Source: Pseudogemmobacter bohemicus (lineage in GTDB: Bacteria; Pseudomonadota; Alphaproteobacteria; Rhodobacterales; Rhodobacteraceae). Taken from it: a stretch of DNA of 64,000 nucleotides. The stretch's first letter is position 1. Each line of letters opens with the position of its first letter. A program made the position numbers and the translations under genes. Of the stretch, positions 25,490 to 34,483 are shown piece after piece. Under the pieces are notes generated by a model that did not search any database, was not told the origin of the DNA, and saw only the letters and a program-made list of their open reading frames with translations. The stretch covers positions 772,417 to 836,416 of the forward strand of contig NZ_QNHG01000002.1 of assembly GCF_003290025.1 (NCBI RefSeq). The letters run 5' to 3'.

Positions 25490-26512
25490 TCAGCTGCCGA
25501 TATGCGCAGGCCGCAGCCCGAAAAGCGTGCGCCAGGGCCGCCCGGATTTGCGCAGAACCATGATCGCATCAACCACCACCACAAGCACGAGGATCGCGCC
25601 GATCACCACCGCCTGCCATTCCGAAGGTACGGTCAGAAGGTTGAAAGCATTGGTCAGAAGCGCGATGAACATCACCCCGATCAGCGCTCCGAGATAAGAC
25701 CCTTTGCCACCGGCAATCGAGCCGCCACCGATCAGGCAGGCGATGAAGATCTGCATCTCAAGCCCCTCGCCCATATAGCGGTTGGCCATGCCGACCCGCG
25801 CGGTCATCAGGATCCCGGCCAGCGCCGCCAGCCCGCCTGACAGCATGAAGGCGAGAAATTCGATCTTTGGCCGGTTGAGGCCGGTCGCCTCGGCCGCCTG
25901 GGGGTTGCCGCCCAGAAATAACAGGCTGCGACCGGGGAAGGTCAGGCGCAGGAACAGCTCGAACAGGAGGCACAGGAGCAGCGCAAAGAGGAAAAGGCCG
26001 GAAATGCCGCCGAGACCCCATTGCCCCATCGCGGTGAAGGCGGGGGGGAAGCTGGTGAAGCCTGCCAGTTTGGCGCCGACCATGATCACCTCGATCACGC
26101 CGCGCGTCATGTAAAGGACGCCCAGCGTCACGATCAGATGGTTGATCTTCAGACAGGCGACCATGAACCCGTTGAAGGCGCCGATCGCGAGGCCCGTGGC
26201 CAGCCCCGCCATGATCCCGACCGCCATCGGATAGCCGGAATCGAGCACAATCGCCGTGGTGATCCCCGAAATCCCCATCACAGCGCCCACAGACAGATCG
26301 AACCGCCCGATCATAAACAGCGTCATCATCCCAAGCGCGACGATCAGGTTCGGCGCGATGGAGGTTTGCAGCGAGGCGAGGTTATTGCTGTTCAGGAAGG
26401 CGGGCGAGGCGATGGCCAGGGCAAGGGCCATGATCAGCGCAAAGCCCAGCGTGAGGCTTTCCTGCTCCAGCCGCTGCCTGCGCAGGAATGAGGGTTTCGG
26501 GATCCTGGTCAT
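25490..26512 (-). CDS. Sugar ABC transporter permease
   Basis: A 340-residue RbsC-family permease. After about 25 polar residues come several hydrophobic segments; the family block is MMTLFMIGRFDLSVGAVMGI. It is the last gene of the leftward transporter operon, one base after the other permease gene. The two different permeases imply a heterodimeric channel. Confidence 0.9.
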   Translation of the reverse strand: MTRIPKPSFLRRQRLEQESLTLGFALIMALALAIASPAFLNSNNLASLQTSIAPNLIVALGMMTLFMIGRFDLSVGAVMGISGITTAIVLDSGYPMAVGIMAGLATGLAIGAFNGFMVACLKINHLIVTLGVLYMTRGVIEVIMVGAKLAGFTSFPPAFTAMGQWGLGGISGLFLFALLLCLLFELFLRLTFPGRSLLFLGGNPQAAEATGLNRPKIEFLAFMLSGGLAALAGILMTARVGMANRYMGEGLEMQIFIACLIGGGSIAGGKGSYLGALIGVMFIALLTNAFNLLTVPSEWQAVVIGAILVLVVVVDAIMVLRKSGRPWRTLFGLRPAHIGS

Positions 26513-26513
26513 C

Positions 26514-27497
26514 TCAGCCCCTCCGGCGGTTCATAACAGTGTCGAAAGCGACGGTGACGATCAGCAGGAAGCCGATCACGAATTGCTGGAAGACGGGCTC
26601 GACATCATACATGATCATGCCGTTCAGCACCAAAGCCAGCAGCAAAAGCCCAAGCGCCGAGCCGCGCAGATCGCCCTTGCCGCCGTAAAGGCTGGCGCCG
26701 CCGATGATCGCGGCCGTGACCATGACGAATTCCAGCCCCAGCCCCATCCGCACATCGGCCGAGGTGATGCGGGACGCAGTGAAGATGCCCGCCAGCCCCG
26801 CTGTCATCGCGCTGGCCATGAAGGCGAGGATCCTGATCCGCCCCACGCGGATACCGTGCACCGTGGCGGATTTCACATTCTCGCCGATGAAACACATGCG
26901 GCGGAACAATGCCGAGCGGCGCTGAAAGGCCCAGGCCAGCAGCACCAGCACCACCATCAGAATGACCGTCAGGCGGATGTCGAAGATATTGGTGCGGGCC
27001 AGCTGGCGGAATTCCCTCGGATAGGTCTGGCCGCCAAGCCCATTGGCCAGAACATTGGCAAGGCCCCGGACCAGCAGCATGGTCCCGATGGTCAGCATCA
27101 GCGAGTTGATGTTGAACCGGACCACGAGGAAGCCATTCACGAAGCCGATAAACGCGGCAACCGCCAGCGCCAGCCCGGCGGCAGGCCAGAAACCCCAGCC
27201 GGAGACCAGCAGCGCGCCCGTAAGCGTGCCTGTCAACGCAAAAACCGAGCCGACCGAGAGGTCGATCTCGCGCATCACCATCACATAGGTGAAGCCGACA
27301 ATCGCCAGAAAGTCGATCGAGACCCCGAAGAGGATCGAGTTCAGGTTCTGCGCGGTGGCGAAATTCTCGCGGGTCAGCGCAAGGAAGGCAAAGATCGCCA
27401 GCGTGATCACCGCCAGCGGCAGGATATTGGCGCCAAAGCCGGGGCTGCGGGCGGGTTTGCTGTCCTGGGGGGCGGGGCGTGTGTCGGTCATGGTCAT
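26514..27497 (-). CDS. Sugar ABC transporter permease
   Basis: A 327-residue RbsC-family permease with the block FTYVMVMREIDLSVGSVFAL and a strongly hydrophobic profile. It lies between the ATPase gene (13 bases upstream) and the second permease. The N-terminal 30 residues are polar and probably cytoplasmic. Confidence 0.9.
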   Translation of the reverse strand: MTMTDTRPAPQDSKPARSPGFGANILPLAVITLAIFAFLALTRENFATAQNLNSILFGVSIDFLAIVGFTYVMVMREIDLSVGSVFALTGTLTGALLVSGWGFWPAAGLALAVAAFIGFVNGFLVVRFNINSLMLTIGTMLLVRGLANVLANGLGGQTYPREFRQLARTNIFDIRLTVILMVVLVLLAWAFQRRSALFRRMCFIGENVKSATVHGIRVGRIRILAFMASAMTAGLAGIFTASRITSADVRMGLGLEFVMVTAAIIGGASLYGGKGDLRGSALGLLLLALVLNGMIMYDVEPVFQQFVIGFLLIVTVAFDTVMNRRRG

Positions 27498-27510
27498 TTT
27501 CCCTGATCCC

Positions 27511-29004
27511 TCAGCGGTTTCCGGCCGCCAGCGCCATGACGGATTCCTCGGTCATGGCCGTGCCCTGTACCTCGCCCGCCAGCCGGCGCGAGCGCATCAC
27601 GAGAATGCGCTGCGTCAGCCGCAAAAGCTCTGGCAGGTCGGAGGAGAAGACCAGCACCGCCCGCCCGGCGGCGGCCTCGCGCCTCGCGGCGTCATGCATT
27701 TCGGCCTTGGCACCGACATCGACACCCCGGGTCGGCTCGTTCAGCACGATCACCTCGGGCTGGCTGGCAAGACAGGCCGACAGCGCGACCTTTTGCTGAT
27801 TGCCGCCTGACAGCTGTTTCGGCAGCCCCTCCGGCCCGGGCACCCGGATGGCGAAACGACGGATGTCTTCCTGCGCACGGGCTTTGGTGGCGCGGCGGTT
27901 CACCATGCCAAAGCGGGACAGCTGTTTCAGCACCGGTGCCGCGATATTGTCGGCGATGGAGCGTTCCATATAAAGCCCGGCCTCTTTGCGGTTTGGATGC
28001 AGCCAGGCCATGCCCCGGCGCATCAGGCCCGCGGGCGAAAGGTCGGTGACGGGTTTCCCCAGCAACTCCATCCGGCCAGAAACCGGCGGTACGATGCCGA
28101 AAATCGCCTGCGAGAAATCCTCGGCGCCGGAGCCTTCCAGACCAAAGACGCCAAGGATCTCACCGCGCCGCAGCTCCAGCGCCATATCGGTAAAGGCTCC
28201 GGGCATGGTCAGCCCCTCGATCTTCAGCGCCAGCGGCGCATCGGACAAGGTGGCGCTGGCAGTCGTTGCGGCCGGCTCCAGATTGCGGCCCACCATGCGG
28301 CGGATCAGGTCATCCTCGCAAAGGCCTGCCGCCGCCAGTGTCTCGATGAACTGGCCATCGCGCAGCACCGTGACGTGATCGGCGATGGCCAGCACCTCAT
28401 GCAGCCGGTGCGAGACATAAAGGATCGTATGACCCGAGGCGCGCAGGCGCCGGATCAGCACCATCAGCGTCTCGGCCTCAAGGTTGTTCAGCCCCGAAGT
28501 CGGTTCGTCAAGGATCAGCAGGCTGGCATCGCTTTCGACGGCGCGCAGGATCTCGACGATCTGCTGCTGGCCGGGTGTCAGCTGCCCCAGAATGGTGCCG
28601 GGGTCGATCTGCAACCCGAAGAGCTCCAGCAGTTCGGCCGCGCGCGCCCGCATCCGGGCAAAGTCGATCCGCCCGCCCCGGCGCGGCATCCGGCCGACAA
28701 AGATATTCTCGGCCACCGTCATATTCGGAAACACCGCCAGTTCCTGATGCACCATGGCGATATCGCCCTGCGCCCGCTCGGCGGTCGAGGTGAGGCGCCC
28801 CGAAAGCCGCACCTCGCCCTGATCGGGGTCAACCTCGCCATTGATGATCTTCAGCGTGGTGCTTTTGCCGGCGCCGTTCTCGCCCAGGATGGCATGGACC
28901 TCGCCGCGCCCGACGGCAAAGCTGACGCCGCTGAGCGCCCGCACCGCGCCATAGGTCTTGGAGACGCCCGAAAGCGCGAGGATCGGCGGTGTTTCTGCGG
29001 ACAT
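27511..29004 (-). CDS. Sugar ABC transporter ATPase, duplicated RbsA type
   Basis: A 497-residue tandem ATPase. Domain 1: Walker A GENGAGKST, LTPGQQQIVEIL signature, Walker B LLILDEPT. Domain 2: KQLSGGNQQKV signature, but Walker B is VIVLNEPTRGVD with N422 in place of Asp, so the second site may be inactive. I start at the ATG at 29004, which begins MSAETPPILALSGV and has GGAAAGG upstream; an 18-residue longer form is open but unsupported. It sits downstream of the binding-protein gene, separated by a hairpin. Confidence 0.88.
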   Translation of the reverse strand: MSAETPPILALSGVSKTYGAVRALSGVSFAVGRGEVHAILGENGAGKSTTLKIINGEVDPDQGEVRLSGRLTSTAERAQGDIAMVHQELAVFPNMTVAENIFVGRMPRRGGRIDFARMRARAAELLELFGLQIDPGTILGQLTPGQQQIVEILRAVESDASLLILDEPTSGLNNLEAETLMVLIRRLRASGHTILYVSHRLHEVLAIADHVTVLRDGQFIETLAAAGLCEDDLIRRMVGRNLEPAATTASATLSDAPLALKIEGLTMPGAFTDMALELRRGEILGVFGLEGSGAEDFSQAIFGIVPPVSGRMELLGKPVTDLSPAGLMRRGMAWLHPNRKEAGLYMERSIADNIAAPVLKQLSRFGMVNRRATKARAQEDIRRFAIRVPGPEGLPKQLSGGNQQKVALSACLASQPEVIVLNEPTRGVDVGAKAEMHDAARREAAAGRAVLVFSSDLPELLRLTQRILVMRSRRLAGEVQGTAMTEESVMALAAGNR

Positions 29005-29053
29005 GGCGATACCTTTCCGGCTGCGAAACCGCGCCGGCGGAATGGGAGCAGAG

Positions 29054-29085
29054 GGCAAGACCCACCCCTTGAGGCGGGTCTTGCC
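29054..29085 (-). other. Intercistronic stem-loop between binding-protein and ATPase genes
   Basis: GGCAAGACCC (29054-29063) and GGGTCTTGCC (29076-29085) form a perfect 10-pair stem with a 12-base loop. It follows the binding-protein stop at 29107 in the direction of transcription. It is the third case in the window of a hairpin after a sugar binding-protein gene. Confidence 0.65.
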
Positions 29086-29106
29086 GGTGGAATCAGAACG
29101 GTGTGA

Positions 29107-30135
29107 TCAGAATTTCGGCAGGGCCGAGCGCATGAAATGTTCGACATTGCCGGCGTCGATCACTTCGGTGCCCATATAGACCGCCTCGGGGAAGGGGTTG
29201 ACGCCTGCGGCCTTGTTATCGGCCGAGATCGGCACATCGGCGAGGCCGATGGCGGCATCATTATAGGCCTCGAGGAACTGCACCGCGAGATAGGCCTGCA
29301 ATGCGGTCTTGTTCACGATGGTCGCGTCGATCACCCCGTCCGCGATGCATTCCAGCACGGTATCCTCGCGGTCATGCACGATCACGGTGAGATCGGTGAT
29401 GTCCTTTTCCAGCTCTTCGGCGGCAAGGCAGATGCCGCTGCCCGAAGAGCTGTCCAGCCCGATCACCGCAGTGATATCGGGATAGGTGTTGAACAGCGTT
29501 TTCGATGCATCAATCGCGGTCGAGGTCGTGGCCTTGTCATCGACGCGACCGACAATCTCCCATTTGCTGTTCGCGGCCAGGTAATCGGCAAGGCCCTGCA
29601 TCTTGGCATCGGTATTCGAGGCGCCCCAGTTGCCGGAAACCCCCAGCTTGCCGCTGTCGCCGCCGCGTTTGATCAACTCGCGCGCGGTGTCCTCGCCGGC
29701 CTTGTAATTGTCGAGGCCGATAAAGGTCAGCGCGCCGCCATTGTCGGGGGTGACCGCCTCGATCACCACGACCGGGATGCCCTGTTCCATCGCGCGACGG
29801 ATGCCCGGCACGGCGCCCGGCTCCCATAGTGTGGTGATGATGCCGGCGGGATTGCGGGCGATGGCCTGTTCCACCGCCTCGGCGCCGGCGACCGGATCCC
29901 AGCCCTGCGGGCCCAGCCGTTCAACCGTCACCCCGAATTTCGACTGCGCGTAATCCATGCCCAGCAGGCTGTCGAGCAGATAGGGATGTCCCTGCAATTG
30001 CGAGGCGTAGATATAGGTGCGGGGCGCCTCGTCCTGGGCCAGGGCCGGGCTCAGTGCGGGGCTGGCCAGCATCAGCGCCAGCGCGCTGCAGGTTGCGGTG
30101 CGGCGGGTGGGAAACAGCCGTGTGGAAAGCGTCAT
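29107..30135 (-). CDS. Sugar ABC transporter periplasmic binding protein
   Basis: A 342-residue Peripla_BP_4 protein with a Sec signal peptide (MTLSTRLFPTRRTATCSALA followed by a hydrophobic run, cleavage near ALA/QD). Ligand-domain blocks include GPQGWDPVAGAEAVEQAI and VIGLDSSSGSGI. GGGAGGACCAAAG precedes the chosen ATG. It opens the leftward transporter operon and diverges from an RpiR regulator. The neighbouring kinases and polyol dehydrogenases suggest a sugar or sugar alcohol ligand. Confidence 0.9.
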   Translation of the reverse strand: MTLSTRLFPTRRTATCSALALMLASPALSPALAQDEAPRTYIYASQLQGHPYLLDSLLGMDYAQSKFGVTVERLGPQGWDPVAGAEAVEQAIARNPAGIITTLWEPGAVPGIRRAMEQGIPVVVIEAVTPDNGGALTFIGLDNYKAGEDTARELIKRGGDSGKLGVSGNWGASNTDAKMQGLADYLAANSKWEIVGRVDDKATTSTAIDASKTLFNTYPDITAVIGLDSSSGSGICLAAEELEKDITDLTVIVHDREDTVLECIADGVIDATIVNKTALQAYLAVQFLEAYNDAAIGLADVPISADNKAAGVNPFPEAVYMGTEVIDAGNVEHFMRSALPKF

Positions 30136-30347
30136 CTTTGGTCCTCCCTCTGTTGGAAATCCGATGGTTCCAGCTCCGACCTTGCGTAACGGGTGCAAGG
30201 GCCTCCCGGCCTGGAATCCCGGTTGAAGGAACGCTAGCAGTGTGAAAAATTACTGTCTATAAAAAATTATATCTTGAAAGTTAATTTCCTGGGTGCAAAA
30301 TTTCACGTTATGGAATGGCCCGGGCAGTGTGGGGAGTAAGCGGTTTT
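30136..30347. promoter_or_regulatory. Divergent promoter/operator region of module 3
   Basis: A 212-base gap with a very AT-rich core (30238-30310). TGAAA half-sites recur: GTGAAAAATT at about 30242, TTGAAAGTTAATTTCC at 30274-30289 (a near palindrome) and AAAATTTCAC at 30297-30306, the last being inverted relative to the first. RpiR-family regulators bind such AT-rich palindromes, so this is the likely operator of the adjacent RpiR gene. No clean minus 35/minus 10 pair could be fixed on either strand. Confidence 0.5.
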
Positions 30348-31262
30348 ATGACTGCGAAAATCGGGATTATCGAGCAGATACAGGGCTTTCGTGGCGGCAT
30401 GAAGCCCGCATTGCAGGCGGTGGCCGATGCCATTCTCGCCGATCCAGAAGGGGCGAGAACCAAGAATATCAAAGATCTGGCCGCAGCCTGCGGCACGTCC
30501 GAGGCTTCGATCTCGCGATTCGTGCGCTCGATCGGGCTGGACAATTACCGCGCCTTTCAGCTGAGGATGGTGCGCGAAAGCAGCTGGGGGGCGCCCGAAG
30601 GCGTGCCCTCGCCCGATGACGGGCAGATCTATGAGAATATCGGCCGCCATGACAATGCGCAGACCATCCTGCACAAGGTGGCGCATCGCACCTCGGATCT
30701 GGCCCGCGCCTGTCTGACCACGCTTGACCCCGAGCGGCTGAATGACGCGGCGCGGATGATCTGCGCCGCCGAAGTGGTCTATATTTTCGCGGCGGGCTCT
30801 TCGGCGCTGGCGGCCGAGAATGCGCTTTTGCGCTTTGCCCGGATCGGCAAGCCCTCGATCTTTCACCGCGACCGCAACAATCAGCTGCTGATCGCGGGCG
30901 CCCTGCGCAAGGGCGCGCTGGCGATCGGGATCAGCGATTCCGGCCGCACGCAGCAGACGGTCGCCGCGATGGGCGCGGCGCGGCAGGCGGGGGCGGCGAC
31001 GATTGCCATGACCGCCTTCCCGGATTCGCCGCTGGCGCGCCAGGCCGATCTCTCGCTGATCACCCCGGCCGGTTACATGCCCGGAGGAGAGGAGCCGCTT
31101 TATGAGAGCATGGTCTCGAAATACGGGCAGCTGATGGCGATTGACGCGCTTTATTCGCTGGTTGCGGTGCAGGATTTCGATGCCGCCGCCGCCATGGTCA
31201 GGATCGGGGATCCTGTGATCCAGCAAAGCCGCACTGTGAGGCGCCAGCATGAAGCTGAATGA
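30348..31262 (+). CDS. MurR/RpiR-family transcriptional regulator
   Basis: A 304-residue regulator with an RpiR helix-turn-helix (KDLAAACGTSEASISRFVRS) and a SIS domain (YIFAAGSSALAAENALLRFA, GISDSGRTQQTVAAMGAA). The ATG at 30348 lies 11 bases after GGGGAG; the longer frame from 30315 has no ribosome site. It diverges from the transporter and its stop overlaps the next gene by 14 bases, so it is co-transcribed with the catabolic genes. A sugar phosphate effector is expected from the SIS domain. Confidence 0.88.
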   Translation: MTAKIGIIEQIQGFRGGMKPALQAVADAILADPEGARTKNIKDLAAACGTSEASISRFVRSIGLDNYRAFQLRMVRESSWGAPEGVPSPDDGQIYENIGRHDNAQTILHKVAHRTSDLARACLTTLDPERLNDAARMICAAEVVYIFAAGSSALAAENALLRFARIGKPSIFHRDRNNQLLIAGALRKGALAIGISDSGRTQQTVAAMGAARQAGAATIAMTAFPDSPLARQADLSLITPAGYMPGGEEPLYESMVSKYGQLMAIDALYSLVAVQDFDAAAAMVRIGDPVIQQSRTVRRQHEAE

Positions 31263-32799
31263 TGTCGTGCTGAACCGCCACTGGCCGCATCGCGGCGGCA
31301 CGCTGGAGGACTTGCTGCGCGCGAGCCCCGAGGCGGCGGCGCTGACCCCGCCCGCCGCTGACGAGCTGATCGCGCGGGTCGAGGCGGTGTCGATCTGCTC
31401 GTCAGATATCAAGATCGTCCGGATGGGGGCGAGCCATCCGCTGATCGCCGGTGCTGCCGGTGCGGTCGATACCGTGCTGGGGCATGAGGTCTCGCTGCGG
31501 GTTACGGCGGTCGGTCAGGGTCTTGAGACCCGCTTTCATCCCGGTCAGCGGCTCAGCCTGCAACCGGCGATGGTCGTCAATGGCAAGCGCTCGATCATCG
31601 GGATGGACCGGCCCGGCGGCTTTGCGCAATATCTGCGACTGGGGCCGGAGGCGCTGGCGGCCAATGTGATGGAGGCGCCCGAGGATATCTCGGCCGCCGA
31701 TATCGCGCTGCTGGAACCCTATGGCTGTGTCGAGCGCGCCTGGCGCCCGAATGTCCGCCAAAGCCTGTGCCCCGGTGGGCGGGCGCTGGTCATGGTGGCG
31801 CCGGGTGCCCGGTTCACCCTGTCGGACCCGCTGGCCTGGGGCGGAGTGGCGCTGATCGGCGCGCGGCCGGATTTCCTGTCTGGCCAGCAGGTGACCGAGC
31901 TTCCGGATCTGGCTTCGGCCCCCGGCCCCTATGATGATATCCTGGCGCTTGGCGATATCTCTGCGGCGGATCTTTCGCGGCTGGTGGCGCTGCTGGCGCC
32001 GGATGGGATGCTGCTGCAAGGCCGGAGCGGCGTTGCGCCCGGCCCGGTCGATATCGACCCCGCGCGGATCCATTATGACCGTCTTGCGCTGATCGGCACC
32101 CCGGAGCCCGACCTCGCGGCGGCCTTGCGCCCCGGGGCGCAGCGGTTCGATACCCGCCCTGGCGGTGTCGCGCTGATCCATGGCGCTGGGGGGGCGATGG
32201 GGCGCATCCATGTCCACCGGCTGCTTCAGCTGCAGGACGGACCGCGCGTGATCATCGCCTCCTCGCGCAAAGGGCAGCGGCTGAGCGATCTTGAGGCGGA
32301 TTTCGGCCCGCTTGCCCTTGCCGCCGGTCGCCGGCTGGTGCTGGCCGATGCCGGGGGCCTTGCGGCTGCGGTGGCGGAACATGCGCCGGGGGGGCTGGAC
32401 GATGTGGTCGTGGTCGCCCCCGATCCGGCGGCGGTCGAACTGGCGGCTGGCTGGCTGGCGCCTGACGGGCTGCTCGCGCTGTTTGCCGGCTTTCCCTATG
32501 GGCGGATGCTGGCTTTTGACCTTGCTGGCATCGCGCTGACGGGCAAGCGGGTGACGGGCTCCACCGGCTGTTCGCTGGATGATATGCGCGATGTGCTGGC
32601 GCGGGTCAGGTCGGGGGCGCTGGACCTCTCGGCGAATATCGCGGCGGTGGCGGGGCTGGATCAGCTGCCCCAGGCGCTGCAATCCGTGGCCGGGGGCGCG
32701 GTCTCGGGCAAGATCATCATCTATCCGCAGGTGCCGGATCTGCCGCTCAGGCCGGTCCGGGGCTGGAGCCTTGCCGAGGAGGCGGGGCTGACCGGCTGA
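31249..32799 (+). CDS. Oversized zinc-type medium-chain dehydrogenase (SorE-like)
   Basis: A 516-residue protein, against about 340-410 for usual medium-chain dehydrogenases. The N-terminal catalytic domain keeps zinc ligands in SICSSD and LGHEVS. Then two Rossmann-like segments follow: a degenerate one (about 180-275, GGRALVMVAPGAR onward) and a clear one (about 305-460, GVALIHGAGGAMGRIHV). The domain order and end resemble L-sorbose-1-phosphate reductase types, which act on phosphorylated ketoses and polyols. It overlaps the regulator gene by 14 bases and precedes a kinase. Substrate unknown. Confidence 0.75.
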   Translation: MKLNDVVLNRHWPHRGGTLEDLLRASPEAAALTPPAADELIARVEAVSICSSDIKIVRMGASHPLIAGAAGAVDTVLGHEVSLRVTAVGQGLETRFHPGQRLSLQPAMVVNGKRSIIGMDRPGGFAQYLRLGPEALAANVMEAPEDISAADIALLEPYGCVERAWRPNVRQSLCPGGRALVMVAPGARFTLSDPLAWGGVALIGARPDFLSGQQVTELPDLASAPGPYDDILALGDISAADLSRLVALLAPDGMLLQGRSGVAPGPVDIDPARIHYDRLALIGTPEPDLAAALRPGAQRFDTRPGGVALIHGAGGAMGRIHVHRLLQLQDGPRVIIASSRKGQRLSDLEADFGPLALAAGRRLVLADAGGLAAAVAEHAPGGLDDVVVVAPDPAAVELAAGWLAPDGLLALFAGFPYGRMLAFDLAGIALTGKRVTGSTGCSLDDMRDVLARVRSGALDLSANIAAVAGLDQLPQALQSVAGGAVSGKIIIYPQVPDLPLRPVRGWSLAEEAGLTG

Positions 32800-32829
32800 C
32801 GACTTGCGGTAATACGGGGGAGGGGACCC

Positions 32830-34386
32830 ATGAAAGATCACGTCATCGGCGTGGATATCGGCACGACCGGCACCAAGACCGGCATCTATGACCGGGATGG
32901 CCGCCTTGTGGCCGAGGCCTTCGAGGAATCCATCCTGCATTATCCCCGCCCCGGCGAGGTCGAGCAGGATCCGGAGGACATTTTCCGTTCGGTGCAGAAC
33001 ACGGTGAAGGCGGCGATGGCGCGCTCGGGGCTGGCGCCCGGGCGGATCGCGGCACTGGCGCTGGATGGGCAGATGGCCGGGATCATGGCGATTGACGCCG
33101 CCTGGCAGCCGGTCACCCATTATGACAGCTGGCTCGACACCCGCTGTGCCCCCTTGCTGGAAGAGCTGCGCCCGCATGAAGAGGATATCATCCGCACCTG
33201 CGGTATGGGCCTGGCCTTCAACCATGCGCCGAAACTGCTCTATTGGCGGGACCGGCCGGAGATCTGGGCGAAGATCCACGCTTTCATCCAGCCGGCGGCC
33301 TGGGTTGCGGGGCGGCTGGCGGGGCTGCGGGGCAGCGATGCCTTTATGGACCGGACCTATCTGGTCTTTACCGGCTTCGGCAGCGGCGAGCATGGCACCT
33401 GGAATGAGGAACTCCTGTCCCGTTTCGGGCTGACGACGGAAAAACTGCCGCGCATCGTCGAGCCGTGGGAGATCATCGGCCAGGTGCAACCCGATCAGGC
33501 CGGGGCGCTTGGCCTTGCCGCCGGCACACCGATTGCGGCCGGCTGCGGCGATCAGAGCGCCAATGTGCTGGGCGCCGGCCTTGTCGATCCGGGTGCGGTG
33601 TTCGACACATCGGGCACGGCCTCGGTCTTTGCCACCGTGATCGACCGTTTCGGCACCGATACCCGCTACCGCTGTCTGATGACCTGCCCGCATGTGGTGC
33701 CGGGGCTTTACTTTCCCATGGCCTATGTTGCCGGCGGCGGTCTGAACCTGCGCTGGTTCCGCGATGCGCTTTCGCCGCGCGAAAAGGCGGATTGGGAGGC
33801 CTCGGGCATCAACCCCTATGATGCGCTGGCCTCAGAGGCGGGCGAAATCCCGCCCGGGGCCGAGACGCTGTTGTTCCTGCCGCATCTCTCGGGTCGCAAC
33901 ACGCCGAATGACCCGGATATGCGCGGCGCTTTCCTTGGCCTGACCTGGCGGCATGGCAAAGCGCATATGGTGCGCGCCATCATGGAGAGCATCGCCTTTG
34001 AATATGCGCTTTATCTGCGGGCGGTGCGCGAAATCGCCCCGGATTACGACCCGGCTTTCGCGGTCAATATCGGGGGTGGTGCGAAATCTCCCTTGCTGCG
34101 GCAGATCAAGGCCGATGCGCTCGGGCTGGAATATCGCAGCCCCGACCGCGAGGAATTCGGCACCCTTGGCGCGGCGATTGTCGCGGGTCATGCGGTTGGC
34201 CTCTTCCCCGATCTGGCCGGGACGGCGCGCCGCTTTGCCGGTGTCGCGCGGCCCATGGCGCAGCCCCGGCCCGATGTCACCCGCGCCTATGCGCCTTTTG
34301 TCGACAGCTATATCGACGCGATGGAGACGCTTTCACCACTGTTCAGACGGCTGAACCGTCGCGCTGCGGAGAAATCACATCCGTGA
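32830..34386 (+). CDS. FGGY-family carbohydrate kinase
   Basis: A 518-residue kinase with VIGVDIGTTGTKTGIYD at the N-terminus, ALDGQMAGIMAID, GCGDQSANVLGAG and the ATP-site block VNIGGGAKSPLLRQ. It phosphorylates a ketose, aldose or polyol imported by the adjacent transporter. GGGGAGGGGACCC supplies a strong ribosome site. The stop codon lies inside a palindrome at 34372-34389 that belongs to an operator cluster, so the genes downstream may have their own regulated promoter. Confidence 0.9.
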   Translation: MKDHVIGVDIGTTGTKTGIYDRDGRLVAEAFEESILHYPRPGEVEQDPEDIFRSVQNTVKAAMARSGLAPGRIAALALDGQMAGIMAIDAAWQPVTHYDSWLDTRCAPLLEELRPHEEDIIRTCGMGLAFNHAPKLLYWRDRPEIWAKIHAFIQPAAWVAGRLAGLRGSDAFMDRTYLVFTGFGSGEHGTWNEELLSRFGLTTEKLPRIVEPWEIIGQVQPDQAGALGLAAGTPIAAGCGDQSANVLGAGLVDPGAVFDTSGTASVFATVIDRFGTDTRYRCLMTCPHVVPGLYFPMAYVAGGGLNLRWFRDALSPREKADWEASGINPYDALASEAGEIPPGAETLLFLPHLSGRNTPNDPDMRGAFLGLTWRHGKAHMVRAIMESIAFEYALYLRAVREIAPDYDPAFAVNIGGGAKSPLLRQIKADALGLEYRSPDREEFGTLGAAIVAGHAVGLFPDLAGTARRFAGVARPMAQPRPDVTRAYAPFVDSYIDAMETLSPLFRRLNRRAAEKSHP

Positions 34387-34470
34387 TTTAACTGCACGGG
34401 CGTGATTTCTTTCTTGCGGGAATCGACCGGATAGAATATCACATCCGTGACATCGCATCACATGTGTTGA
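34372..34470 (+). promoter_or_regulatory. Cluster of four operator-like TCAC-N4-GTGA sites
   Basis: Four related sites in about 100 bases: a perfect palindrome AAATCACATCCGTGATTT (34372-34389), GCAC-GGGC-GTGATTT (34394-34408), TCAC-ATCC-GTGA (34439-34450) and an imperfect TCAC-ATGT-GTTG (34458-34469). The half-site starts are spaced 19, 45 and 19 bases. They lie directly before the GatD-like gene, so a regulator (SorC-type at 37055 is the best candidate) probably controls an internal promoter here. Confidence 0.6.
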
Positions 34471-34483
34471 GGGAGGGAGACCC

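Noticed and set aside
23341-25584. A 747-codon open frame on the minus strand
   Set aside because: It is opposite the SDR and GldA-like genes and crosses the strong terminator at 25431-25458. No domain could be recognised.
31402-33693. A 763-codon minus-strand frame, and a similar 738-codon frame at 38992-41208
   Set aside because: Both are frame shadows of well-supported plus-strand genes (dehydrogenase and kinase; ALDH16) with low-complexity basic translations.
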